This document shows positions 48,910 to 59,989 of a stretch of 64,000 nt of DNA, piece by piece. Each line of letters opens with the position of its first letter. Position 1 is the first letter of the stretch. Source of the stretch: Epiperipatus broadwayi. Lineage: Eukaryota > Onychophora > Udeonychophora > Euonychophora > Peripatidae. The stretch spans positions 2,728,001 to 2,792,000 of the forward strand of contig JAQFVV010006310.1 in NCBI GenBank assembly GCA_028023455.1. The letters run 5' to 3'. The notes under the pieces were generated by a model. That model was not told where the DNA came from. It did not search any database and saw nothing but the letters and a program-made list of their open reading frames with translations. The position numbers were made by a program, and so were the translations under genes.

Positions 48910-48964
48910 AACCTTATAAAAATACAACTAGAATATCATCATCACAAACCTTCAGGAAAACTAT

Positions 48965-50135
48965 AAAAAAATAGCATGCAGTAAAACAAAAAAATTATAT
49001 TTCAAAATTGCCATTGATTTCTCATGTCTTAGAAGTTACAAATGCTGATTATTCATGTTTATTATCCTTTCTTTGTCTAATATTAAATATTTTAAATAAA
49101 AATCTAAATCTAGCCACATTATTAGACAGTATAGTGTAAAAAATAATCATAAAATACATAAATATTTATGAAAAATAGTTGCGTTTTGCTAGTTATTACT
49201 GAATGTCATTGATATGCAAATAGCAGTCGAGCATTATTCATTTGCCATGATTATTTTTCTTGTAAAATTTAAAAATTTTCAAATCAAAGTTTATATTTAG
49301 GTAAATTAATGTAAAAACTTACTTATGAATGTAAAAAATTATGGAAAATATATTTATTTACATTCATAATCTATTACGAAGGCATAAAACATTTTGGTGT
49401 GATATCTAACGTTGACAGAAGCGCCTGGTTAACAATGGCCGAAGTTGAGACAGTGCTTTGCGGCACCTTATAAAGTAAAAGGCTGGACAATATGACCATA
49501 TACATTAAGCAAAATTCGATTTTTTTGCAAAAACATTGCCAAATGTGTTTTTTTTTTTTTGGAATTAAAATTTTAAATATAGATTAAACTACAAATTTAC
49601 TATAAAATTAGCATAAAATGAAAAACAATTGGCCGGAAATGGCGGAGAGATGGTGCAAAATATAGATGTAACATTTTTTTTATAAGAATCAGGGATGGCA
49701 GCTGCAGTAAAAATAATTGGAATTGACATCCCTTTATATTTATTTACATTCTAATTTATAGAGTTTTTATGTGTTTATTATTATTGTGAAACTTTATATA
49801 TATTCAAATTATTTATTGTAATAAACTATTTTTTAAAACTTTTACTCTTCACTGCCTAGTTGACCTACCATCAGACATATATTTTATTTCAATTTAATCT
49901 AAAGGCACTAAACTTATAAACTTAATGGACTCACAAGTATGACAGCATTCATAATTTAATAATTATTATATTTTAGCCCAAATATAAACTTTAATTAAAA
50001 GTTAATATCTATTATTATTTAACACAACCACACAGAATAATTAATTCGATTTTATTCCACTTTTTTTTTTCATATATGTATTTTCAAATGTTTATTTGAA
50101 TATGTCTATATTATTCAATTATTTAATAGGTTTTT
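48965..50135. other. Spacer with a CpG-bearing patch
   Basis: 49390-49480 (AGAAGCGCCTGG, TGGCCGAAGTTGAG, TTTGCGGCACC) and 49630-49660 (TTGGCCGGAAATGGCGGAGA) are CpG-bearing islands in AT-rich DNA. No coding frame, no repeat relation found. Confidence 0.4.
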
Positions 50136-50139
50136 TTTT

Positions 50140-50335
50140 TTTCATATGTCAAAGTATCGGCCGGGAAGCGAACCAATCACAAGTATACAAAGCATGACAA
50201 AATAAGACATAACAGAAAAGTTGAGTAAATTGGTTGTTTTTTAAGTGTCATAGCATCGGCCGGGACGCGAACCCGCAACCCGGGCAACTGCCTGTAAGTG
50301 CAAGGCAGTCGCGCTGACCTCTCGACCACCAATGC
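50140..50335 (-). mobile_element. tRNA-like SINE with GC-rich intact head
   Basis: Minus strand from 50335: a tRNA-like block to 50253 in which GCATTGG pairs with CCGATGC (one G-U) as acceptor stem, GTCG pairs with CGAC as D-stem, TGCCT with AGGCA as anticodon stem (9-nt loop), a 12-nt variable arm, and a T-arm with GGGTTCGCGTCCC. The body follows, and at 50175-50152 a second partial T-arm/acceptor (TTCGCTTCCCGGCCGATA) precedes a run of A (50141-50130). So a SINE with a class-II-like tRNA head and a half-tRNA near the tail. Confidence 0.7.
50253..50335 (-). tRNA. tRNA-like sequence, probably SINE head or pseudo-tRNA
   Basis: All four tRNA arms can be drawn (see the SINE entry), with A-box TGGTCGAGAGGTCAG and B-box GGTTCGCGTCC. 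Against a real tRNA: a 9-nt anticodon loop (TGCACTTAC), a mismatch at the base of the T-stem, no CCA expectation or terminator T-run directly after, and the repeated half copy next to a poly(A). I give no anticodon call. Confidence 0.4.
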
Positions 50336-50490
50336 AAGGATGTAAGGAACTTTGCAATCTGTTTAAAATCCACCCCCCCCGCCCATCAAACATTAGACAG
50401 TCAAAATTAGAATGCAACTCTTCTATAATCTTTATATCAATATCAATATAATGATTTATTAACAACATTACCGTGTTAATTTGTTATGTT
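50336..50490 (-). repeat. Dispersed repeat R50, copy 1
   Basis: AACTTTGCAATCTGTTTAAA, the C-tract, and AATTAGAATGCAACTCTTCT ... TTATTAACAACATTAC match 53595-53720 in order. The stretch before it (CAGAAAAGTTGAGTAAATTG at 50213) also matches 53550-53570, so the repeat extends on both sides of the tRNA-like block. Confidence 0.7.
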
Positions 50491-51835
50491 GTGTTATGCA
50501 CTAATACTAATTTTAATCAACTATAATGGGTGGGGAGGGGTAAAAGATTGTGAAGTCCCTTAAATTCCATTTTAAACAATTAATTTGCTCAACTTTATTT
50601 TTCTGTTTTATTTTGTCATGTTCTGTGTATTTTTTAATTTTAAATGTAGCACAAATAGCTAATTATTAATCAATTTGACACCAGATTGATGCATGATGAA
50701 TGCCTGAAAATAGGCTAGGTAACTTGACAATAAATGTCATGGCAAAAGAACATTTAGAAATTATCAGTTGTATCTCATTATTTACTAATTATTGCTTATT
50801 TTAATATTTCAATTTTAGAACTATATTATAAACTTTAATGAGTCTATCATCAGTTTAAGATGCAAATAAATAAACCACATTTATTTGATAATTTTTTTAT
50901 CTAAAATTAGATTCTATTTATAAATACAAATACCCCCCCCCCCCTTATGCATTGATTAGGAAAGTTGATGGATGGTTCCACAGTTTTTATCTACCTTTTT
51001 TTTAAAATTATACTATAAAATAAATTTATTCTTAAACTAAATTATAAATCATATAATGTTTATTTTTTTAAATTATGGGTTTTAATCATCAACTGAGTTC
51101 ATAAATTAAAAATATTAAAATGCTGCTAGTAAGATTTTTGAAGTCCTGGATATTGGTGGCTGTATTTTGCAAGATGCAGAGTAAACATTCAAAACTTATA
51201 TTGAAATTGTTTTTAAATTCAAGGCCTTGGAGTTATTTACAAAGAAGACATGTTTACGTGACATTTAATTGGGTATTCCAAGAAATGGAAAAAATATCAT
51301 ATTTTGCATGCATGTATCATTAGCCATTATTATCATCATAAATATTTTTTTTATCTTTTACAGTAGATATGAAGAAGAAATATATATGCTTAAGAATTTT
51401 ATTTCTTTAAACTTCTTTATTTTATATGGGTGTAAAGTTGTTGTTTTTTTTAAGAAGAAAAATATTAATTTATATAAGTTGCTTAGCATATTTAAACTAC
51501 ATATTTGGTTTAAACTTATTTATAAATGTAAATGTATAAACCCAATTTTCAAATTGATCCATGAATGTTGTTGCTATATATACATTTAGATACATCTTAA
51601 ATTTTTATTATTCTACACATTCTTTAATCATATGAATTATTCCATGTGTTTAATTGAAATATATATATATATTAATCTTTAACTGAAATTTAAATGTTAT
51701 ATCTTGGCTAAAAATGGCAGGAAAATCTTTATCCTAGTGATAAGTAATAATCATTAATATATTTATCTGAAGTGAATGATATCAACGATGTGAATACAGA
51801 AAGTTTGAGACTTGTAAATCAAATTGTAATAATTT
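50491..51835. other. AT-rich spacer
   Basis: C12-tract at 50933-50944. A 106-residue frame at 51269-51589 is hydrophobic, K/I-rich and not recognised; probably accidental. Confidence 0.5.
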
Positions 51836-51864
51836 GATATTGATAAATACTGAACATATAATAG

Positions 51865-51985
51865 ATATGGTTAAGAGATTGTGATCTGAGCTAGCTGATG
51901 AATGCTGGTTTAGCATGAAATTACATATGAGGTCAAATCATTTGTTTTTTTCAAATCTCTTTTCTCATATGTTTCAAGAATGTAT
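51865..51985 (-). repeat. Dispersed fragment related to the 6.5-7.6 kb array
   Basis: GAGATTGTGATCTG, GATGAATGCTGGTTTAGCAT and TTTCAAATCTCTTTTCTCAT on the plus strand match, in order, the minus strand of the array units. It contains the best hammerhead-like core of the window at 51895-51920. Orientation is opposite to the gypsy-like relic. Confidence 0.5.
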
Positions 51986-51989
51986 AGTA

Positions 51990-52465
51990 GAATAAAAATC
52001 TTGAGTATAAATAAAGAAAATAATTTAGCTATAAGAAGATTTATTAAGAGTTATTTTGATTGTGCCAAAATATTGATGGTAAGAGAGATGTTATGTACAC
52101 TTGAATCTTTTGTGTGATTTTATTGATAAAGGTACAAAAAAAACAATCAGATTATTAATTTAGAAATTTGATATTGGAAAAAAAATATGGAAAAAATAAT
52201 AATTGAGAAAAAGTTAAAAGAGAAAATTTGTAGATTTCAGGAAATTGTGTACAGTGTATCAAAAAAAGACTATAATATTGAATGAGAAAGAACAAAAAGA
52301 TCAAAATAATCTTAAGGAATTGGTTGCTATAGTTTTGAAATCTGTGTAAAAATTAACAAGTTGTCAATTACATATTGTCTAGGATTGCTAATGTTTATAA
52401 TTTTACTGATGGTGGTAATGTCAAATAAAAGAAGTAAACAAACACAAAATGTATATGTAATTATA
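51990..52465. other. AT-rich spacer
   Basis: No domain or repeat recognised. Confidence 0.5.
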
Positions 52466-52470
52466 TATTG

Positions 52471-52695
52471 GACTATTTCTATTACCTAATTTTAATTGTC
52501 AAATGTTTTTTTTTAGAAAAAAATCAGATTTCTTTAAACTTTTCAAAGCTGTTAACAATAACACTCTGATTAGTATAGGACACAGCATTTAATTGATATT
52601 ATTATCCCTTTTTCTTTAAATGTATTGTCCTGGCCAGTGATAGTACTAGCATGGAAATTGAACCGATGACCTTTTAGATTTATGAATAGTGAATT
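52471..52695 (-). mobile_element. Third copy of the PLE-tail/tRNA-Lys-like element (truncated)
   Basis: TATATTGGACTATTTCTATT at 52471 matches the PLE tail at 47271, and CTGGCCAGTGATAGTACTAG with GCATGGAAATTGAACC at 52630-52665 matches 47450-47480. The B-box is present, the A-box half is absent, and no coding or inverted terminus is seen. Confidence 0.7.
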
Positions 52696-52697
52696 TA

Positions 52698-52795
52698 AAG
52701 GGACAGAATAGTCTAGTTGGATAGAGCAAAATACCCATCTCATAAACTTTTAGATAAACATACATAAATTATTGTTCAAACTTGAAACTGTAAAA
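52698..52795 (+). mobile_element. tRNA-like half, opposite orientation
   Basis: GAATAGTCTAGTTGGATAGA reads as an A-box/D-arm on the plus strand directly after the minus-strand B-box half of the previous entry, with TTGTTCAAACTTGAAA as possible B-box 75 nt on. The two tRNA-like parts are therefore joined head to head. Confidence 0.4.
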
Positions 52796-53245
52796 TATTT
52801 GTTTGAGGCTTACTTATTCAGAAGTTATGCCATTGTTTTAAGTAAATAATCACTTGTATAAGTTTTCATAAAACTAATAATATTTGATAAATGTGATTTC
52901 ACTTATTGATGTATTTATTTGTTTTTACTATGACAACCAACTAATGAAGTTGTTTCTTTCTATTAATGAAGGATGAAATCGGATCTCAGATTACATAGTT
53001 TGTAATTTTTTTCCTTTTTTTAAAAAAGTCTTCATTCGCAATATAATGATATTAAAGAAAAAAGTCATCAATGTTCTGTTCTAAACAGACAATACCTATA
53101 AATCTTCATTAATGTAAATTTTGAAATAAACAAATTATTATTTGAAAAAAAAACCCCACACAACTCAGAAATTATAGTTTTCTATCAAGTTTTCACATTA
53201 TTTTAAATAGTTTTATATTTTGTCAACTTCAGTGAGCTATATATA

Positions 53246-53370
53246 TAATCAAACGACTTATTATTTAGGAGTTTATAAAAAGTTCGAGCACCAGAAGTAA
53301 CAGAACTGGTGCGATCTGTGGAAAACTCCAGAATCTGCCACTCTACCACTGCATCTAACCATGTAGGGCT
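53246..53370 (-). mobile_element. tRNA-related SINE, family S1, copy 9 (best preserved)
   Basis: TTATTTAGGAGTTTATAAAA, AGTTCGAGCACCAGAAGTAA, CAGAACTGGTGCGATCTGTG, CTCCAGAATCTGCCACTCTA and CCACTGCATCTAACCATGTA give the full family structure over 125 bp. On the minus strand the tRNA-like start is TGGTTAGATGCAGTGGTAGA. Confidence 0.75.
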
Positions 53371-53539
53371 AATATTGCTTGATGATTATATGTATATACA
53401 TATCATGAAAAACCACTCAACACTTAGACAATCCCAATATCAATAACAATCAACAATTTTAAACTGTTGTCAAGGCACCCTCCTTTTAACAATGAAGGTG
53501 GAACACCCCCCCCCGAGCAAAAAAAAAAAAACAATAAAA

Positions 53540-53745
53540 TAAGCACATACCAGAAAAGTTGATTAAACTGATTGTTCAAAATAGGATATAAGGGCCTTTG
53601 CAATCTTTTTCAAATCTCTCCCCCCCCCTTTCCAAACAGCCAGGAAAAATTAGAATGCAACTCTTCTATAAACTCTATATCAGTATCAAATATAATATTT
53701 ATTAACAATATTACTATGTTGGTTCTTGAAGTCGAATTAATACAC
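53540..53745 (-). repeat. Dispersed repeat R50, copy 2 (without the tRNA-like block)
   Basis: CAGAAAAGTTGATTAAACTG at 53552 runs directly, after about 25 bp, into CTTTGCAATCTTTTTCAAAT, whereas in copy 1 about 100 bp containing the tRNA-like block lie between the same two anchors. Then AATTAGAATGCAACTCTTCT and TTATTAACAATATTACTATG as in copy 1. C-tract at 53621-53630. Confidence 0.7.
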
Positions 53746-53749
53746 AGTA

Positions 53750-56700
53750 ATGTCTTTATTATCTTATTTTTAGTTACAAATGAAGCAAATATATGTTTAA
53801 ATAAATTAGTGTGTGGTTCATTTGAAATTATTAAATTTTAAATATGGGACTTTCAAAGTAAATTGCAGTAAACAGGGTATTTCGTCTTTTTGGGAGTTGA
53901 GGGGAGGGGGATAGGTTTTTGGGAACATTTTGTTTCAAAAGATTAATGTAAATAACAGTGCTTTTTAGCACTTGAAATTTGAATTCTTCTAAACAAAAAA
54001 AAAAGATAATTGAAATGAGCTTGAATATCATCTATATACAGAAGTTGAACAAAGTAAGGGAAATGCATCATTATTGCTATATTGCACAGAAAAGGAAATC
54101 CATGTTGATCTAGCTTTTGGTGGTGATAAAGTGTGTCTTACAGGAAAGTAATATTTGATTCACAAACCTCTGAAAAAAATGTCTATCTTTTAAAGGAGTC
54201 AAATCATTATTATCCATTTAATTAGAACATTGTTATTTAAAACTTCTGCATATTTAACATTACAAGATTCTTAATCCCAAAGGTAATAAAATTATATTTA
54301 CTGTAAATGAAAAGACAAAACCACATTTGAACAATTCACTTCAATAATCAATATATATATGGATGGACTATTTAGTGTCTTTTCAAATAATATGTTATCT
54401 TAATTAACTAATCATTTATGGCCAAATTATTGTTTTGAAACCAAAATTATAGATTAAATTTAAACATCCAACTATAATCTTTATTATAAAATATATTCAT
54501 TTTGCCCTACATTGTTTAATGCAGCAATAAATTGGCAGTCTCTGGAACTCAAGGTCTATAAATCATGGCTTTGCTTCATTACTTGTGATATGAACTTTCA
54601 AGCAATGATTATTTTTATTATATAGTTATTGTTATTATTAACATTATTAGTTATGTTTTAACTTGCAAATATTCACTCTAGATCTTTTTATTTTGACCTT
54701 TTTTTTTTTATTAAAAAAAAATCCAATGTGCTGCTTATCTTCTTTTAATTTTTTTAAAATCATCTGTTAACAATTTTTAGTATCTTTTTAAAATTATGTT
54801 TTATATTTCAATAACTAGCCATTATGTTTTTGTTGTTATTATTGTTATTTTTTAAATAGTAATTTTGCATATATAATAGTAATAATACTAATTTAAATCA
54901 CAGATTTTACTTTTAGTATGAAATTATTACATTAGTAATACTTTCATGTTGCCTATAAAAATATAGCTACATTTGTTTAGATACTTAAGAACGATAGCAT
55001 TGGAGTTGTAATGAAGTTAGAACCACCTGATTAAATGAAACTGATTCAGCTTAAGTGCATTGAATTGACTGAATGCATTTTTTTTTTTTTGTTATTAGCT
55101 ATTTGTAAAAGTATTAGTTTAGATCATAATTAGCAGTAGCTAATTTAATTTTTTAATCATTAAATAAACTATTTAAACTATCATTTTTTATAATTACAGT
55201 ATTTATTATAGTAAGGATGCCATATTTATCATCTAAAAACATACAGATTCACTTATTCACAGTTCAAAAAAATATATAAATTGAAAATTTGATATTAGTT
55301 TTAAAAAAAAAAAAAATTTCTACTTTAGATTGTAAACATTTATCATATTGCATCGTAATTAAGTGGCAAGTGATTTATGCCTAGGAAAAATGTATTTGTA
55401 ATTTTAGATAATCAGTTTAATATTAGTTAAATATTGCATTTTATTATCATTGATTTTTATCACAAGAAGAATGAAGAAAAAAATCTTAATAATTTTATTT
55501 TTATTGATGTCTTAACCATTTCCTAGAATTGACCATGATATTTAATGTCTACTAAAGGACATTCATACTGTTTTTTTCTATTGGATTTGCTAATGGCAGG
55601 AAAAAATGAATTAAAAAAGGTGTTATGAATTATTTTTATAGTTTAAATAATATCAAAGTTTTTCCATATATATTTTTAAACGTCACTCTTTAAATGAAAA
55701 ATTGAGAAGCAAAGAAAAATTAAATCCTCATTAAAAGGAAGTGAAATCACTGTTGCATTGTCTTTTGATAAAAGAATTCATGCATACTTTTTTCTCTCAT
55801 TTATCTTTTTTTTTTTTTTTGCCCAATTATGAATAATTTGGTTTCTCTGCAGGTTTTAATTCAAAAATAATAGCTTTTAATTTCTTTTTTATGAGTAGCA
55901 TTTCAAAAGTATGGATTGTCAATGTTTGTTACTTAATCATATTTGCAAAACAAAAAAAATATCTTGTGTGCTATGCATGCATGTTTTATATTAGGTTATA
56001 GATAATTTCCTGTAAATTCTAGCAAAAGAAACAACATGATAGTATGATTTATGTTTAGTGAAAGAAAAGATAGTTAATTTGTGTATATATGTATATATTA
56101 AAAGAAAAAAATGTCCAATAATGTAGAAGCCTTAAACGATAAACTGAATGGATTTAGGTATGTATTCTTTCAATCTTTATATTTTGTAACAATAATACAA
56201 TTATTATTATTGAAAAACTACTTTTAAGTATTTATTTTTATTGAAGTAGCCATTTTTATTTAGTTACATTTTTGAATATTAATGTGGAAAATAAATAGGC
56301 CAAATAATAATGTGAACAATATATTTATTTATATTTGTTTTCAATATGTATATATATTAGGGAGCCACACTCCATATGACTTTGGCACTGATTAAATTTC
56401 ATCTTTTTTTTTTCCAAAGACAAAAAAGTTAAATACTAATTATGATTTTTTATTTATTTAACATATACTTAACATGCATACACTATATTTTATTTCTTTA
56501 TTAATTAACCAGAGTAAATTTACTATTCAATAAATAATTATTAATATTTTTTTTATTGCAGATGCTGTCTTTCTGCTTAAAAGTTTATTTTACGTACATT
56601 TAATTATGAAATTATATCTATTAGAATCTTATAAAAGAGTTGACAAAAATGTTCATAATGAAATATTGTTTGTTTGGGGTGAAATTCTGTTTTTTCTGCT

Positions 56701-58030
56701 TTAAATAAATCCATAACTATTTCATAAAATGCAACTTTTTATCTGTAACATATATTTAATTGCAACAGAGCAAGTTTATTGTGATATAAATTATTAATAT
56801 CTTTTCAGAATACTATATATTTTACTACAGATGCTGTTTTCTACTAGATTAATTGCTAATGCTAAATTGTACTTTAAACTTTAGTTTTGCTTTTATAATG
56901 TGAGTCATCACTATAATTTCTTTAATATTATAGACTCTCTGATACATACTCTTTGTTAAGCAGTCCTGGATTATAAAGAATGAGAATGTCCATGTATTGC
57001 ATTGGTAGATTATGTAAAAATTTGTTATCTCACTGACATGTGTAATAAATACACATCTTACAAAAATGGTTTTACTTAATCCTATTATGATCTTTTTGTA
57101 AAAATTTACAGCTGGAATTTTTATCAAACTATGTTATTTGGTATGACTTCCACTTCACTTATTATTATATATAGAGAGAATATATTTGTATGCATGTGAA
57201 CTTGTATATAAATTAATCAAATTCTATTTTATTTTGGTTTTCTTTTTTAGCAATATTATTTAAAAAAAATGAATATTTGAAAGCAAATTATATCAAAAAT
57301 AATATGTTATGGAAAAAAAAAAGACCCTCTAAATATTCTACTATCTATCTAGATTATGAATTCTGATGATTGTTTGAAATACTCATTTTATAAAAAAAAT
57401 AAAAAAACATGTTATTACTAATGACTAGCATGCATCTTTTCATAAAAAAATATGTAAAATATTTAAAATTATTAAGTTTTAAAAATATTTAAATTCTTTA
57501 TTTTTTTATTTTTAGTTTTTGATAATTATTTTATTTTATTAGCATTATTATTTTTTTATATGCTAGTTTTATGGAATATTTAATTTTTATTTTTTTTTAA
57601 TGATATATTATTAAATTATTGTGAAAATTGCAACTGCAACAAATGCCTAGCAAATTGAATTTGATATTTCTAGTAACTATTAGATTTCAAATGAAATTTA
57701 GTCAATTAAATACTTATATGAGATCAACCCAAATCACCTCCTGTTAAAATATTCTCATTGTTTAGAAGTCCCACCTTTTGTCTATTGTTATATGTTTATT
57801 ATGTTGTTGTTTTTTAATTTGCAATGTTGAATACTTTAGATTTCAGATAACATGTTTTCCAAGATTATATTTTTGAGAAAATCTTATAAGAAATAATCAA
57901 TTGTAAATTTTATTTCATTAAAAAACAAAACAAAAGAAAAACAATGATTTTTTTCTAGTGACAAAACATTCACTGCATAATGATTAATGTATATACATAA
58001 TTTTTAAAAATATTAACATTAAAATTGTTT
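53750..58030. other. Long AT-rich spacer, nothing recognised
   Basis: About 4.3 kb of very AT-rich DNA with many homopolymer runs (for example T-runs at 55079-55091 and 55807-55820). Frames at 53572-53841 and 57127-56849 are not recognised. No SINE, LINE or hairpin could be identified; this is the emptiest part of the window. Confidence 0.6.
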
Positions 58031-58034
58031 TTAT

Positions 58035-58624
58035 ATTAGGGATGATATAGTTAAGATTTTACTTCATTAACGCTTAAATAAATTAATATATATATGTGCT
58101 CTGCGCACAGTTAATGAAGCTATTAATAAATTGTCAAAATTTTTACTGCCAAGCGCTTTCGGGACAGTCTACAGTCCCATATTCATGGCGAGTTATTCTG
58201 TTAATAACTGTAAAACTATGCAAATTTTATGCAAATTTATATGCAGATGTTACGTGGACCATTTACGAGATAGGGAATAGCAAGCCTCTCTTCTGTTGAT
58301 TGCCGATGGGTCAGCCGCAATGAAGTAAGCTTCCCTAACTTTACGTTTGGTGTCATTTGTTTCAGAGCAAACGACACTGGCTGACCCATTGGCAATCAAC
58401 AGAAGAGAGGCCTGCTATTCCCTATCTCGTAAATGGTCCACATAACATCTGCATATAAATTTGCATAAAATTTGCATAGTTTTACAGTTATTAACAGAAT
58501 AACTCGCCATGAATATGGGACTGTAGACTGTCCCGAAAGCGCTTGGCAGTAAAAATTTTGACAATTTATTAATAGCTTCATTAACTGTGTGCAGAGCACA
58601 TCTATATATTAATTAGGGATGATA
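58035..58624. mobile_element. Large palindrome with flanking 13-bp direct repeats
   Basis: Arms 58082-58316 and 58379-58612, about 235 bp with only a few mismatches; 62-bp centre. The centre itself contains a smaller hairpin (GTGTCATTTG against CAAACGACAC). ATTAGGGATGATA occurs at 58035-58047 and 58612-58624, the second touching the right arm, the first separated from the left arm by 34 bp. The arms are less AT-rich than the surroundings. The same 67-residue frame can be read inward from both ends, with four differing residues, but it matches nothing I know; I read it as a by-product of the palindrome. Confidence 0.8.
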
Positions 58625-58629
58625 ATAAA

Positions 58630-59765
58630 AAAATAGAAATTTGTACACTGTTGCCTCAATTGATTTGCTCATATATCGCCATTCACATTGTTAAATTATG
58701 AACTAATGCTTTTTTTGTTTATTTCTTTGTTTTTTTAAGTTTTATCTTTCAATTCATCATGAATTAAAAGTGTAGTTTCATATTTTAAAAGTTATAAAAT
58801 ATTTGTATCTGACTATAAATATTGATATATTTTTTAAAGATGACAGTGTTTACAAAATACTAAAACTATTTTGTCATAATAGGTTTACGATTTTTTTTTA
58901 ATCTTCTAATGATATAAGTCATGGATTTATGAATCAAAAGGTACTTTATATTGAACTTTGAAGGAGACAGACTTGTCTGAAAATTGAAAGTGCAAAACAT
59001 TATCTTCTATAAATGTATAACATAAAAGTGGTAAATCAGATGTTTCTATATTAAATAAATAAAATAATCTTTAAACTTTTGTCATTGGTCAGCTGTAATA
59101 ATGGTATCACAACTCTCTTTATAGCACTGTAGTGAATAAAATTTCAAATAAACTCAGTTCACTATAATTTATTTCAAAGTATAATTATATTTAAACCAAG
59201 AATATAATATTAAACACAATAACGAAATAAAGCATGAATGTTTTATTATTGCATTTGTGTATATACACACATATTCTATATAATCTTATTTATTGAGCAG
59301 CTAAGTCTGATTATGTTACCATAACAACAATTCACAAGTTATACTCAGAGAGCCATTTAAAAAAATTTATAAATATCGTATTACTTCAAATATAAATAGG
59401 ACTTTTTTCCAAATTTTGGAGAAGTGCATCTTAAATTCAAAATGAAAATTTTTAATATTTTATTTCTGTAGATCTTTGCTTTATGCTATATGTGCATATA
59501 GTATTATGATTAATAGTGTGTAAAATAGCATGTTAAATCTTTTTTAATCAATGTTTTTTTGGGATTAATTTTGTAAATGACTAACTCTCATTCAAACCAC
59601 TACTTTTAACACTATTTTGCCAATTTTATCATTATTTTATCAAGAAAACTAACAAATAAGTTTAGATTTTTTTACAACTAACAAATCAATATATGAATGA
59701 GAGAAGAGTCTGCCTTCCAAAATGCTGACTGTTTCTTGTTCTCTACACAAGAGAGCACCTATCAA
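58630..59765. other. AT-rich spacer
   Basis: Nothing recognised. Confidence 0.5.
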
Positions 59766-59767
59766 CA

Positions 59768-59985
59768 TTTTGACAATTCCAATAATTTTTAAAGTGAAAA
59801 CATATGTTTTAGAATCTTTTAATATTATTTTGCTAATTTTGACAATTCTGATATTTTCCTTTTGATTTTTAAAGTGAAAATGTATGTTTTAGAATCTTAT
59901 AACATTATTTTGTCAATTTTGACAATTCCAATATTTTCGTTTTAATTTTTAAAGTGAAAATGTATGTTTTAGAATCTTTTTTATA
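59768..59985. repeat. Three tandem copies of a 79-bp unit
   Basis: TTTTTAAAGTGAAAAtgTATGTTTTAGAATCTT with TTTTGACAATTCCAATA recurs at about 59787, 59866 and 59946; divergence is low. Confidence 0.85.
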
Positions 59986-59989
59986 CATT

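Larger units (their letters stand above)
47226..48961 (-). mobile_element. Penelope-like element, 5'-truncated, with inverted termini
   Basis: Identical-but-one 47-bp inverted ends lie at 47226-47272 and 48915-48961 (core CCTGAAGGTTTGTGATGATG). Between them, on the minus strand, are an RT of Penelope type and a GIY-YIG endonuclease domain, in the order RT then GIY-YIG that defines EN-plus PLEs, followed by a 3' UTR with a tRNA-Lys-like block. The coding part starts inside the RT fingers (PLRPIVNSRDSP near 48880-48905), so the N-terminal half is missing; the truncated end is capped by an inverted copy of the 3' terminal sequence. Frameshifts and stops show that it is inactive. No target-site duplication was found. 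Confidence 0.85.

Noticed and set aside
47226-48961. The element considered as a DNA transposon because of its inverted ends
   Set aside because: The coding content is clearly Penelope RT plus GIY-YIG; no transposase motif is present.
50253-50335. Functional tRNA gene
   Set aside because: The 9-nt anticodon loop, T-stem mismatch, neighbouring half copy and A-run favour a SINE head, although the fold is good; kept only as a low-confidence tRNA-like entry.
51269-51589. 106-residue plus-strand frame as a membrane protein
   Set aside because: Composition (I, K, F, Y, N) is what random AT-rich DNA gives; no start context or homologous family recognised.
2804-53630. Scattered poly(C)/poly(G) tracts (2804, 5810, 12539, 32031, 50933, 53621) as G-quadruplex or regulatory elements
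   Set aside because: Single short homopolymers without the spaced runs a quadruplex needs; probably slippage sites and possibly of uncertain length in the assembly.
58096-58599. Two near-identical 67-residue reading frames converging on each other, as a possible conserved small protein pair
   Set aside because: They are the same sequence read inward from both arms of a palindrome, so identity follows from the DNA structure; no motif is recognisable.
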